Shown here in pieces: positions 36,264-46,987 of a DNA stretch of 64,000 nt. Within the stretch, counting starts at the first letter, position 1; each line of letters opens with the position of its first letter. The stretch lies in contig NC_045130.1 of the NCBI RefSeq assembly GCF_007655135.1, positions 39,242,605 to 39,306,604 on the forward strand, given 5' to 3'. The position numbers and the translations under genes are program-made. The notes beneath the pieces were generated by a model. That model saw only the letters and a program-made list of their open reading frames with translations, did not search any database and was not told the DNA's origin. The stretch is from Punica granatum. Its lineage: Eukaryota > Streptophyta > Magnoliopsida > Myrtales > Lythraceae.

Positions 36264-38090
36264 ATGAAGAAGCTCGGTAGCAGGGCCGGACCCATCTCGC
36301 GTCTCTTCTCCTCCACCGCTTCAACTCAGCAAGCCGAGCGAGTCGCCGCCGCCGCCGAAGAGCTCCACGCTCGCCTCATCCGTACCCATCTCCACTCAGA
36401 CCCTTCCGCGATCTCAGACGTGGTCAAGTCGTACGCGCTGTCTCCCTCCCACCTCCAGGAAGCTCGCCTCGCCTTCAACGAGGTCGAACGCCCCACCCCG
36501 GCCATATTCAACCACATGATCCGTGGACTCTCGCAGAGCGATGAGCCCGCCAGCGCGATCGACCTGTACCGCTCCATGCGTCGCCGTGGTCTCGCCCCGA
36601 GCAACTCCACCTTCATCTTCCTCTTCAAAGCTTGCGGTCGTACCGGGTCCCTGGTGTGTGGAGAAGCGCTCCATGTCCACGCTCTGAAACTGGGGGTCGG
36701 TCAGCATGTTTTCGTCTCGAACGCTCTGATATGCACGTATTACGGTTGCGGACGCGTTGAACTCGCGAGGAAGGTGTTCGATGAAATGCCCGAGAGAGAT
36801 CTGGTATCCTGGAATTCTCTGATTTGCGGGTACAGTCAGTCCGGCAGATTCGGGGAGGTTCTGCACCTCTTCGACATGATGCAGGCCCGCGACATGAAGG
36901 CCGATGCAGTCACTATGGTGAAAGTTATCTTAGCTTGTGGCTATATGGATGAGACCAAACTCGCAGATCGTGCGGTGGAGTATGTAGAGCGAGAGAAAGT
37001 GGAGGTCGATGTCTACTTGGGGAACACCCTGATAGATTTCTATGGGAAGCGTGGTTCGGTCGAATCAGCGCGCGGAGTATTCAATCGAATGCGGGGAAAG
37101 AATTTAGTTTCTTGGAATGCGATGATGAAAGCATACACGAGAGCTGGAGACTTGGCCTCGGCGCAGGCACTCTTTGATCAGATGCCAAGGAGGGATGTGA
37201 TCTCTTGGACTTCGATGATCACAGGTTATGCTCAGGCTAATTGCTTCTCCGATTCAGTGAAGCTTTTCCAAGACATGATGGCAGCTAAGGTGAAACCCGA
37301 TAAAGTCACCGTGGCTAGTGTTCTCTCCGCTTGTGCTCATTTGGGCTCGCTCGGCATAGGAAGAGCTGTTCACGACTATATCAGAAGTCATAACGTGAAG
37401 ACCGACGTCTATGTTGGGAATGCCCTCATAGACATGTACTGCAAATGTGCATCCATCGAGAAGGCATTCGAAGTCTTTCGTGAAATGAAAGATCAGAAGG
37501 ATGAAATCTCGTGGACTTCCATAATTGCTGGCCTCGCTGTCAATGGCTATGCAGATCAAGCGCTCGAACTTTTCTTGGAAATGTCGACCGAGGGCATTAA
37601 GCCGACTCACGGGACCTTTGTTGGGATTCTACTGGCTTGTTCTCATGCAGGGTTGGTAGATAAAGGGTTGGAGTTCTTTAGGAGCATGGAAGAAGTTCAC
37701 GGTCTACGTCCGGAAATGAAGCATTACGGATGTGTTGTGGATCTCTTGAGCCGATCCGGAAACCTAGAAAGAGCTTACGAGTTTATCACTGAAATGCCTG
37801 TTTCTCCGGATATCGTGATATGGAGGATATTATTGAGTGCATGCAAGATTCACGGTAATGTGGCCATGGCAGAAATCGTCACGAAGAAGCTGCTCGAGTT
37901 GGATCCAAGTAATAGCGGGAACTATGTCCTCCTATCGAATGCTTATGCGAGTTTGGATAGATGGCACGATGCTACGAGCGTTAGAGATTGGATGGAGGAG
38001 AGCGATGTGCATAAACCGTCTGCTTGGAGTTCTATCGAATCCAACAAACCGCCATCTCACAGCTCAATGAGATCACCATTGCACTTCTAA
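36264..38090 (+). CDS. PLS-class pentatricopeptide repeat protein, E type, no DYW
   Basis: Organelle RNA-binding protein of the PPR family; E-type members usually take part in mitochondrial or plastid C-to-U RNA editing or other RNA processing. Intronless, 608 residues, with a basic Ser/Arg-rich N-terminus (residues 1-25) that fits an organelle transit peptide. About a dozen tandem PPR motifs fill most of the protein, e.g. VFVSNALICTYYGCGRVELA, then RDLVSWNSLICGYSQSGR, DVYVGNALIDMYCKCASIEK and DEISWTSIIAGLAVNGY. The C-terminus has E-type features (IVIWRILLSACKIHGN, LDPSNSGNYVLLSNAYAS, RWHDATSVRDWM) and ends in a short divergent tail without a DYW deaminase domain. It must therefore recruit a deaminase in trans if it edits. 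The RNA target and the exact orthologue were not identified. Confidence 0.93.
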   Translation: MKKLGSRAGPISRLFSSTASTQQAERVAAAAEELHARLIRTHLHSDPSAISDVVKSYALSPSHLQEARLAFNEVERPTPAIFNHMIRGLSQSDEPASAIDLYRSMRRRGLAPSNSTFIFLFKACGRTGSLVCGEALHVHALKLGVGQHVFVSNALICTYYGCGRVELARKVFDEMPERDLVSWNSLICGYSQSGRFGEVLHLFDMMQARDMKADAVTMVKVILACGYMDETKLADRAVEYVEREKVEVDVYLGNTLIDFYGKRGSVESARGVFNRMRGKNLVSWNAMMKAYTRAGDLASAQALFDQMPRRDVISWTSMITGYAQANCFSDSVKLFQDMMAAKVKPDKVTVASVLSACAHLGSLGIGRAVHDYIRSHNVKTDVYVGNALIDMYCKCASIEKAFEVFREMKDQKDEISWTSIIAGLAVNGYADQALELFLEMSTEGIKPTHGTFVGILLACSHAGLVDKGLEFFRSMEEVHGLRPEMKHYGCVVDLLSRSGNLERAYEFITEMPVSPDIVIWRILLSACKIHGNVAMAEIVTKKLLELDPSNSGNYVLLSNAYASLDRWHDATSVRDWMEESDVHKPSAWSSIESNKPPSHSSMRSPLHF

Positions 38091-41000
38091 GCCCCTTGAT
38101 ACGAAACGAATAACTACCATAAAAGGTCTCTCTTGACCGGTGCCATTCGTGTAATTATGTTGTTGTGAGTTGAAGTCTTACGTATAAATGATGTAACAGT
38201 GTTACGTACCGAATCAAAGGGAGAGTAAACACGACTAATTCAGGTAAGCTTTGCTTTCCTTGGACAGGTCTGCAATTGTGATTTGAATTTTCAATCGGAC
38301 TTTAATATGTTTGGTTGGTAAGACCTTTACATCCAACGATTGGTGGTTGACGAGACGCCTCATCCAACAATACACTTACGTCCTCCCTTTGTTTATGCCT
38401 ACACATCTTTGCACACAAAATAATAATGTAACTGAGTTTGGGCTTAGATCGATTATCTATCTATTATGCGGTTAACCCCTCTCATGTTTCGATATCTCAA
38501 TCCTTCGTGATGATAATGAGTACGTTAATCTAATGTCATGAATGAATAAACCGGCGTCGGCAATATGATGATTTTCTTTTTCTTTTTTTTTTTTGATGAA
38601 TCGGCATTATTACATAGATTACACATACGGAAGTGTATATATACATAGCATATTACCAGAAGAAAAATGTACATACAATGACACACACACACACACATAC
38701 ATATATATTTATATATGTAGCTATATATATATATAAAAGGAAAATCAAAGAAACACGTGGTTGAATGAGCCTTCCCTTCCTTTCCTATCATATGACCCAT
38801 TGATGAGCCTTTTTTTCAGAATCAGAACCTTCCCTTTTGCCAGCAAATTTGTTTTGGCAGAGTTTGCAATATCTGGTCCTTCCGATTTTCTTCTTTCTTT
38901 TTCTTTAATATATATCCAGAAATTATATAATTATATGGGCCGCCATATTATAAAGAAATTTCAGTATAAAAACATGCCATATGTTCCGGTAAATATATGT
39001 CTCCTATACAAGCAAAGCAATAATACTAATTATAATAACAATAAACATCATAACTTTTTTTTTGCCAAAACCATCCATATTCATCCATGTATTTTGCTTT
39101 GCATTAAATGTGGTCATAATTTATAATTAAATAAGAATGCAATATTTGATTGGATATTATTATATAACTTATTATTACATTGCTTATATTGAAAAACCAC
39201 TAATTGATCATATACAAGATTAAATCATAAACTATTGGCATGTCAAAGAAAATTAAAATATATGAAATTGAGTATAAATTAATTTGTAAGAGAAATTTCA
39301 AAAAAAAAAAACTTAATAAGTTAGTTAGTCCTACTTTGTTATTCAAATATTATTGTTGTAAAAGGGATGTATAAATATTTTAAGCTCATAAATAAAAATA
39401 CATTTTTCAAAAAAATTATGGTCTTATAAATGAAAAATATTATGATATAGCACTATAAATTTAAACTCATAAATAAAATAAAAATAAAAATAAAAATTTT
39501 GAAAATAAGAATCTCATAAATATTATTTAAAAGAACGAGCGATATGAAATTTTATTCTATTACTAAATTTAATATATGTCAATCTTTATTGATAATTAAC
39601 AAAAATATTATGATATTAATTGACATAAATACTTTCAAGATATTATTATAATAATTAACCTACTATGTGGCAAAAAAATAATTAACTTACTCTAATTTTA
39701 ACAAAAAATGTTAAGATAAATACTTGAAATTATAATTGAAAATTTTTATTATTTTTAATCAGAAAAAAATGTGTTTCAAAATGTAAATAATAATAATAAG
39801 TAATGGTAAAAATGAACTTGTGCAACACATGGGATAAAAAAACTAGTAGTAATAATAATTGATTACTTTTTTGTTTTTATTAGAAAATCATTGTCATCAC
39901 AATCAAAGGATTGCACAAATTCGTTGTCATATTTTGAATGCTCTAATTAATGATTAATTCACATCATAATCATTTTTGAAACTAGAAAATGCTATATTAC
40001 ATCATCTAAGAAATTAATTAAGATAATTATAGCTTCGAAGTTCATCATATTAATTAGGTTTTAATTATCATAAATTTTTGTAATTGAATGGGAGATCTCC
40101 CGTTTATCATTAATTAAGTTTTAACTAGTCTCTTTTGCCCACTCGTTGTTCGGGCCTAGTGAGGAAAAAAATGATAAAAATTTAGGTTCATTAAAACATG
40201 TGAGAAAAAAGAAATGTGAATGAATGCTTGACTATGAGTTGGGGGTTGACGGAAAAACACATACATGAAAGGATATCATAGGAGTGATTTGAATGCCCAT
40301 CGGTTGGAATTATGCTATTTCTTCTTTTACCCATAAAATCTGAAAATGTCGAATTTCTAGCTGCACTGACACTCAATAATTACAAATTGTTTTGTTTCAT
40401 ACTTCATGATTGTTTACTACCAGTTAGTGAATTATTGTTTCTTCGATTATAAGGGGGAGTGGCCTAATAGGAGATCAAGGAAATAAAGGGATGTGAGACT
40501 TCCACTAGTGAGAATCGAATGCAAGAAATTTTGATTCCGAGTTAGTAGCGGCAGCACTACAGCAAATTTCCTTTCTCAATCAATGAATTGGAATGCTATT
40601 GACTTCAAATAGATAAAACAATCAGGATAATTTGGATCTTAAATTATATCTATAATTTTTGTGGTTAGTTCTTCTATCAATTTTCTTGATTTCGTGAACA
40701 ACTAACTGAAAACAACTACGTACGCATTTCTTTTTTGCTAAGCCTAACTAATGCCAAAACTGAGTTGGTGAAGACGGTACCTTTTAACAGAAGAGTTTAC
40801 CGGTAAACATCTCGAAATGAAAAGAAAGCAACCTTACCATTGACTAACATACATTTTTGTTTTTGTTTTTTCTTTTGCTATTCCTTATATATATATATAT
40901 ATATATATTTAGAGCTTAATTAGGAATTATTTTGTCGTGTCTTACAAAATTAATTTATTTATCATCTAAATTATTAAGGGGTTGGTCTGGGATCTGAGAT

Positions 41001-41330
41001 TTTCCCTAACTGATTATTCTATTTTGTTTCAACGTTCAGCCTACCTTTTCTCAGAAATAGACAATTCCCACATGTCCAATTTTCTGATCATGTCTTTATT
41101 AGTAGTATATCTTCCTCATTAGTTGATACATAGCAATTATATACCAATATGTGCATAATTTATTATGTGTAGATATTGTAATTTATATATTCAATTAGAT
41201 AATTTTTTTAAAAAAATGAAGGGTTCTTAAAATGGGTAATCCTTCTCTAGTCATGCTGGTTTGTTGCATTGAATAATCCACAAGTAGATATCCGTTCTGA
41301 TCATAAGGTCAAATTTCATGCAAAATATTA
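38091..41330. other. AT-rich spacer
   Basis: Starts with the probable 3' UTR of the PPR gene. It contains AC/TA microsatellites at 38,681-38,735 and 40,884-40,908 and a dispersed repeat at 39,360-39,850. Open frames here are short and unrecognised. Confidence 0.55.
39360..39850 (-). repeat. Dispersed AT-rich repeat, copy A
   Basis: The reverse complement aligns over about 490 bp with 62,040-62,530. Shared words in the same order include TTTTGAAACACA, AATTATTTTTTTGCCACATA, AATTATTATAATAATAT, ATAGTGCTATATCATAATAT and TTTTTCATTTATAAGA. The outer end carries CCCATGTGTTGCACAAG (39,833-39,817), a degenerate form of a terminal hairpin motif. No coding capacity; the transposon class is unknown. Confidence 0.75.
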
Positions 41331-41334
41331 GGTG

Positions 41335-41710
41335 GTGTTTGGTTTTGGAGTTTAAATCCTACTCCACTCCACTTCACTCCATTTCTCCATCAATTCAATA
41401 ATAATATCATAACATTTTTTCGTCTTTTTCTTTCATTTAATAATAAATTCACATATTTTTTTAACCATTATTACAGCCAGTTTTTTAATAATTATTACAA
41501 CCAGTTTTTTAATAATAAATTTTTTCATCTACTTTTACATCTATATATATATATATACATACTTTTTTGCCTTTTTCTCTCATTCAATAATAAATTCTCA
41601 CATTTACTTTTTCCTAACTATTATTATAACCACTAATTTACTATTACTTATTTTGTCCGGACGTGGGTGGAATGGGAGTAAAATTGAAATCTTACTTCGA
41701 AACCAAACGA
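41335..41710 (-). mobile_element. Small hAT-like MITE, family copy b
   Basis: Termini GTGTTTGGTTTTGGA (41,335-41,349) and, reverse-complemented, TCGTTTGGTTTCGAA (41,710-41,696) form imperfect inverted repeats. The body contains a short internal direct repeat around TTACAGCCAGTTTTTTAATA. It is related to the copies at 20,590 and 45,130. A clean 8-bp target duplication was not found. Confidence 0.65.
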
Positions 41711-41975
41711 AGCGGATCCACTCTTGAATACTTTCGTGATATTTGGTTAAATCATAGTTGTTGCTAATCCCAAAAAAAAATCAAGAATTAAAACTTGTTT
41801 AGGCGGGATGGTCTATGGTGCAATCAGTTACACCACAGAAACTATAATACAAGAATAAAAAGAAACCATAATACAAGGAAAAAGAAAGTTGAGAGAGTAA
41901 AATTATAAATGGACTGTTGACATGCTACGAATGAATCATCATCGTTATCAGTAGAACGTGACGTTATCTCAATTA

Positions 41976-42157
41976 TTTTTTCCGAAATGTATCCTAGTAT
42001 TCGGGAACTCAACGGGTTCTGATTAATTCAATTTGAGCCAGGTCAATTCAGGTAAAACTATTCCAACATGAATTTTTTTCATTCACAAGATTTGAAACCG
42101 AGACATTGTTTAATTAGGAGAACAAGTGTCAAACTGCTTGAACTAACCTATGTTAGT
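41976..42157 (-). mobile_element. tRNA-type SINE, copy 4, with 13-bp target-site duplication
   Basis: Flanked by GTTATCTCAATTA at 41,963-41,975 and 42,158-42,170. On the minus strand it has GGTTAGTTCAAGCAGTTTGA (A-box region), CTCGGTTTCAAATCTT (B-box region), the shared 3' words GACCTGGCTCAAATTGAATT and TCCCGAATACTAGG, and an A-rich tail (GGAAAAA). About 182 bp long. Confidence 0.85.
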
Positions 42158-42668
42158 GTTATCTCAATTAATTTGGTATTTTCAGGTAGATTTTTATCAT
42201 GCACTTGCCATGTTGGGAAAATTGGAAAAATAGGTTCTAAGAGGCGAATTTTAATTGCATACAGACCAATTCTAACTATATAATTATTTGGAGCGCCAAG
42301 GAAAAGGAATTTCATTATAACTATATATATGGGGTGTAAATGAACTTTTTTTTGGGTAATTTAAATAAGATTAAAACACTTACAAAAAAAAAAAGGGAGT
42401 AGAAGCCACATTATCTTTGAACCCAAAAACTTCCCCTCCCACCATATACGGCCAACTTCCACCTCCCCACTCTCCCTCAATACCAACTATGTAGCCTCTT
42501 CACATCCCCACTCCCTTCCTCATCTCACATATACATATACACATATACGTACAACACATATACTCACCAAATATATATTTATATATTGTGTGTGTGTGGG
42601 TGGGTCAACTTCCTCCTCTACATATAGAATAGTTTTTCTCTCCTGCTTGTGACTCCTGATATTTGGAT

Positions 42669-43076
42669 ATGGCGGCTAATAAGAACAAAACCGCGATCAA
42701 GAACATGATCAGAGCATCGGAAGCGATGGCCGACGCAGCTTCATGGATCTGCGCTGTGGTGCTGATTGGCCTAATCCTGGTGGCGGGGCTGAGGGAGGGC
42801 TCCGTCTCGTCCAGCTCGTTCGAGGGGCAGCTGGCAGGTTTCGGCGGCAGTGAACTGCGGTCAGAGCAGGTGAGAGGTGGCCAGTTCCTGGACAAGCCGT
42901 GCGAGGAGATCTATGTGGTCCGGGAAGGTGAGACCCTCCACACCATCAGTGACAAGTGCGGGGACCCCTTTATCGTCGAGCAGAACCCGCACATACACGA
43001 CCCCGATGATGTCTTCCCTGGGCTCGTCATCAGAATCACACCCTCCAAGTCCCGGAAGTTGCTATCATCGACCTAG
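42669..43076 (+). CDS. Small membrane-anchored LysM-domain protein
   Basis: 135 residues, single exon. A basic N-terminus (residues 1-15) is followed by one hydrophobic helix (about 26-41, WICAVVLIGLILVAGL), a low-complexity Ser/Gly linker, and one LysM domain (about 82-126: YVVREGETLHTISDKCGDP, then FPGLVIRITP). LysM domains bind N-acetylglucosamine glycans such as chitin or peptidoglycan. Here there is no kinase domain and no GPI signal, so it is not a LysM receptor kinase. Small plant LysM proteins of this layout are known but functionally uncharacterised. The true ATG is at 42,669; a TTG at 42,663 is in frame but not a likely start. Which side of the membrane the LysM faces is uncertain. 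Confidence 0.88.
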   Translation: MAANKNKTAIKNMIRASEAMADAASWICAVVLIGLILVAGLREGSVSSSSFEGQLAGFGGSELRSEQVRGGQFLDKPCEEIYVVREGETLHTISDKCGDPFIVEQNPHIHDPDDVFPGLVIRITPSKSRKLLSST

Positions 43077-43607
43077 CTAGAAACTTGTACATATATATTT
43101 AAGGTACATACTTTGTATTCGGAGATCGGTCCGTGTTAACCATTGGATCATGATCGATGAATATATAGTTCAACCTATTTTCAGTTTATTCTTCCTCTTT
43201 GTTCTTCTTCTCTCTTCTTCTCGTAGTGTTTGGTGATGTCTTTTGAGTTTGCATTCCAAACTACTAATTGGACATGCTCTAAACCACAAACACATACCGA
43301 TGTCTTCCGTGTATTTTTGTGATTTCGTTTTGTATTTATTCGACAAGACTATACCGTTTTTATCCCCTAGCTTAGAGAAATTAGGGTTTGTTTTCTAGAT
43401 TTCGAAATGAAAACTATCTACTCTTGATTAATTAGGTAAAAGCAACTTATTACACAATTAAAAATGCGACGGAAAGAAAGAAAGAAAGAAATTTCAACAA
43501 TAAAAGTGGGAAATAAATTGGTAAATGTTAATTTCTCACCGTTATATCACAGGACGACCTTGACACAAACATATATTGATTCTTACTGGGAAATCCTGAA
43601 ACCTCCG

Positions 43608-43756
43608 TGATTCTAATCCAATACGTCAATTACATATTTACATCAACCTCAACTTTTTATACACGTGTAACTAATGTAATACATATGTTGATTCTAATCC
43701 AATACGTCAAATACATATTTGCATCATTAGCTTTTTATACACGTGTAACTAATGGA
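43608..43756 (+). repeat. 81-bp tandem duplication
   Basis: Units at 43,608-43,688 and 43,689-43,756 share TGATTCTAATCCAATACGTC and CTTTTTATACACGTGTAACT. Each includes an ACGTGT core (ABRE-like). It lies about 530 bp downstream of the LysM stop codon. Confidence 0.8.
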
Positions 43757-45129
43757 ATTTCTTAGAATATTAATATAGACGTACTGTTGATTAGCTTGTA
43801 ATAACCGTCGATTTGTCATAATTTTGAAAAGTCTTTCCCCAAAAAAAAAATTTATAAAAAATTATTGTTCTTAATAATTGATTAGAATATTATAATGTAT
43901 GTGTCGAGAAAGTTTCGAGCAACACACAATCCAAAAACCGTGAAGAAGAGATGCATTGCAACCAGAGGGATGCATATGAGAGTGGAAATTGATTATCCCA
44001 AATTAACCCGAAATGGCCGGGGAGAGGAAAGGTTCTCTATTTTTTAGGGTACTCTCGGGAATAGATAGGTCCAGTGAAAATGGGGCAAGACCTGTAGCTT
44101 GGAGGTTTAGAGCAAGTGGCAACGAACCACGGTGTTGGAAAAAAGAACTTTAATTTATTTATTTTTTTTATCTCTTTGTTTATGTTCAAAACTTCATTAC
44201 AGTTTTTTACGCATCTAGAAAAATATACATTTCTATTCTCGAATAAAAAGAAATTAGAATTCTTAATTCTCTCAGCCATTTATTTTATTTCATTCTTTGA
44301 TGTTTCGGAATAGATTTACCGAAAATTTTGTTATCCCAAATTTTCAGTTAACTTTGCTGATGATAAAAAGAGTTCCAAATTTTTTTCTTTCATAAATCTG
44401 GTGTCTTCACAACTTACCAGCTTTAACTTGGAATCGTCTTAGGGGAGTCAGGTCGAAAGTCCAATGGAGGAGAGTTGTATGGTTTGAAGGGCTCTTGCCG
44501 ATCGAAGGCTTCATTCATATCTTAGCTTGCCATGCATTCTTAGCAGAAGGGAATCGGAGGAAAAATGCAAGTATTTGTAGGGAACACAATTATTTATTAT
44601 ATGTCGGTTTAATTCTTAGAGGACGTGACCATTTTCTTTTTTAATTTGCCACTTGACAGCACGTCTCATCCGGTCCAACGGTTTAGTTTGTACCATAAGC
44701 CAATCGTAAGACCCTACGTCACGGGCCAGCAAAACCAACACATTACATTCTTAATGTTCTGTTGTACGTGAAGATGATCGTCAATTGATTATATATTGGA
44801 GAATATATTCAATCGTGGCCAAAGAAAGGCACGAGAACAAGAATGCGATTGATGGGAAACCTTCATATCATCATTTCTATTTTGTCTACAAGTTAAAAAA
44901 GAAACATCAATCGAATTAATTGAGACGTCGATCGAATTATATATATTTTTTTTTCTGTGAAATCGAATTGTGTATTATTATTATTGTTTGCTACGCATCA
45001 ATAATTTCATATTTGATAACTATATAGAAGCCAACAAACATTATCCCAGCACAGTATCCCTTAGTCAACTTTTAAATAATTGATTTTTTTTCTTTTGGAT
45101 TTTGCTTATATATATATATATATAGAGGA

Positions 45130-45332
45130 TATGTTTCAAGCTCTTTTCTTAGAATTCACTTAAATAAACAATGAAAAAAGAATTTAGTATTAAAAAAATA
45201 ATTGTAATGATAGATAAGAAAAAAGTATGAGAAAAAATTTAAAGAAAAATATAAAAATGTAATGATTGTATTGTTGAATAGAGGAAATAATAAAATTAAA
45301 TTAAGTTAAATTAAAATTTGTTACCAAACATA
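45130..45332. mobile_element. Small hAT-like MITE, family copy c (degenerate)
   Basis: The body (TTAGTATTAAAAAAATAATT, then AATGATAGATAAG) resembles the copies at 20,590 and 41,335, and the right end TTGTTACCAAACATAAC gives a hAT-like terminus. The left end is eroded. Confidence 0.4.
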
Positions 45333-46280
45333 ACATAAGTCTCTATATGTATATTTTATAATTTTAAGTTTTTCTAACTATAAGAAAAAGTAATTTTAAC
45401 TTTTGGTATTATCCCTTTCTTGCGCAGCTTCCTTTGGGCGTAAGAGATCAAGTTGAGATGTTTTGTATTGTCCCTTATCCATTTTAGATCAGCACTATTT
45501 TGGATTGTCCCAAATCAATGATGTCAAAAGCATGCATGTCTCCATAGATATATAGCTTTCTCCCTTGAAAGGACAAGTGCAATTGCATCACCATTGGCAG
45601 CATACCATTTACTTTCTCTAGCTACTTTTCCTAAACTTTCGTCGATGGACCGGACATTGCAAGGAAGGCTAGGATTCCTCCACGGGAACTAGAGCATGGA
45701 TTTATGATCAGATGTTTTTGACATCAAATTTTCTGTATTTTTTGCAAATTAAATAGCTTCCTTGTATTCTGAATTCTATTGTCGCATCTTGCTAATTAAC
45801 GAGAATATTGAGGAGGAAGACGTTGCTTTTGCCTGTGGCAGGCCCAATCCAGTTGAGCTATAGTGGACTGGACCTGGAGTTCTTTGCAAATCTCTGAAGT
45901 AGGGCCGTTAGGCCAAATGGGCCCTTAATCAAATCCGGAGATGTATATGCATGGATGGATTAGAAACCAAAAAAATTGCCAATGGTGTATGGACTGATGA
46001 CCCCCGAGTTATTGATGACTGTAGGATTACGTAGTTCGCTAAATTGGATCCGAATCACCTAATAATTAAACGAGAACAACATAATTCTCGGTAAAAGAGA
46101 TTTACTCCTTAATAAACAATCCTGCTTAAATATAAATTAGTCATGTCCAATTAAACTTATGAATATTACCAGATGATGTCAATAAAAAAAAATCCGGGAG
46201 TAGTTCTCTGCACCCATAAGAGCAAGCTAGAGCTATGCGCTTCATAAATCCCGACATTATATATGAAAGCAACAAAAAAA

Positions 46281-46427
46281 TATTGATTGAGTGTTATTCA
46301 TCCAAAATGTATGAGTAACAAGTAATAATTAATTAGAGCATTTATAAATGAAAATTTATGGACATGTTTGAGGGATTAATTTTTTACACAATCAAATGGT
46401 TGAGTGATACTCATCGAGTATTTGTAC
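46281..46427. mobile_element. Palindromic MITE, family copy b
   Basis: The left end AAATATTGATTGAGTGTTAT and the reverse complement of the right end AAATACTCGATGAGTATCAC agree at about 18 of 26 positions. The inner TTATTCATCC ... TGTATGAGTAA pair mirrors the stem of the copy at 24,256-24,281. Confidence 0.5.
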
Positions 46428-46987
46428 GAAACCGACGGCTTCCACTTTGACCAGGCTGCCCAATCAGATTGATGCAGTCCGAGCTGATGCACATAAGCAT
46501 AATGTCTCGAGCAACAGTTGTGTATTAATTAATGTCGCGCACCTACAATTGAATGCGCATAAATTGCATTCACATATATATATGCTGAAAATTGCCCGGT
46601 GTATTAATTAATTGAATTTTCCATCTGTATGCTTGAACTGTCCCCTGTCTAGTTTTTCACATCTCAGCCACACGCACTGCATATAACCTATTATACACCG
46701 GCAGGGTGGAGTTCAGTCAGACTCTTTCATTAAACCTCTCATCTAACTTCAACAAAGTAGCCAATTGGGTCATACCAAGTGGTTGGTACATACCAATTTC
46801 TAATTACCAGCATTATGCCATCATTAGATAATATAATAGAGAGTGCTTCCATTAGATCGAAGTTGATCTGCAGGCATCAGTGTATATTCTCCGAAATTAT
46901 AAAGTTAAGACTGCATTTTTTTTAATCCCATATCCCTACTTTGAATCCTCCCGGCCGGCAGGTAATCGGGATCTTCGGCGCACAAGA

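Larger units (their letters stand above)
43077..46987. other. Spacer between the LysM and GMC genes
   Basis: AT-rich; contains an 81-bp tandem duplication (43,608-43,756), a hAT-like MITE (about 45,130-45,332) and a palindromic MITE (46,281-46,427). No conserved open frame was found. Confidence 0.55.

Noticed and set aside
40470..40565. Possible second SINE type (minus-strand TTCGATTCTC B-box-like)
   Set aside because: Only one weak copy, no target duplication and no alignable partner except a short stretch near 21.9 kb.
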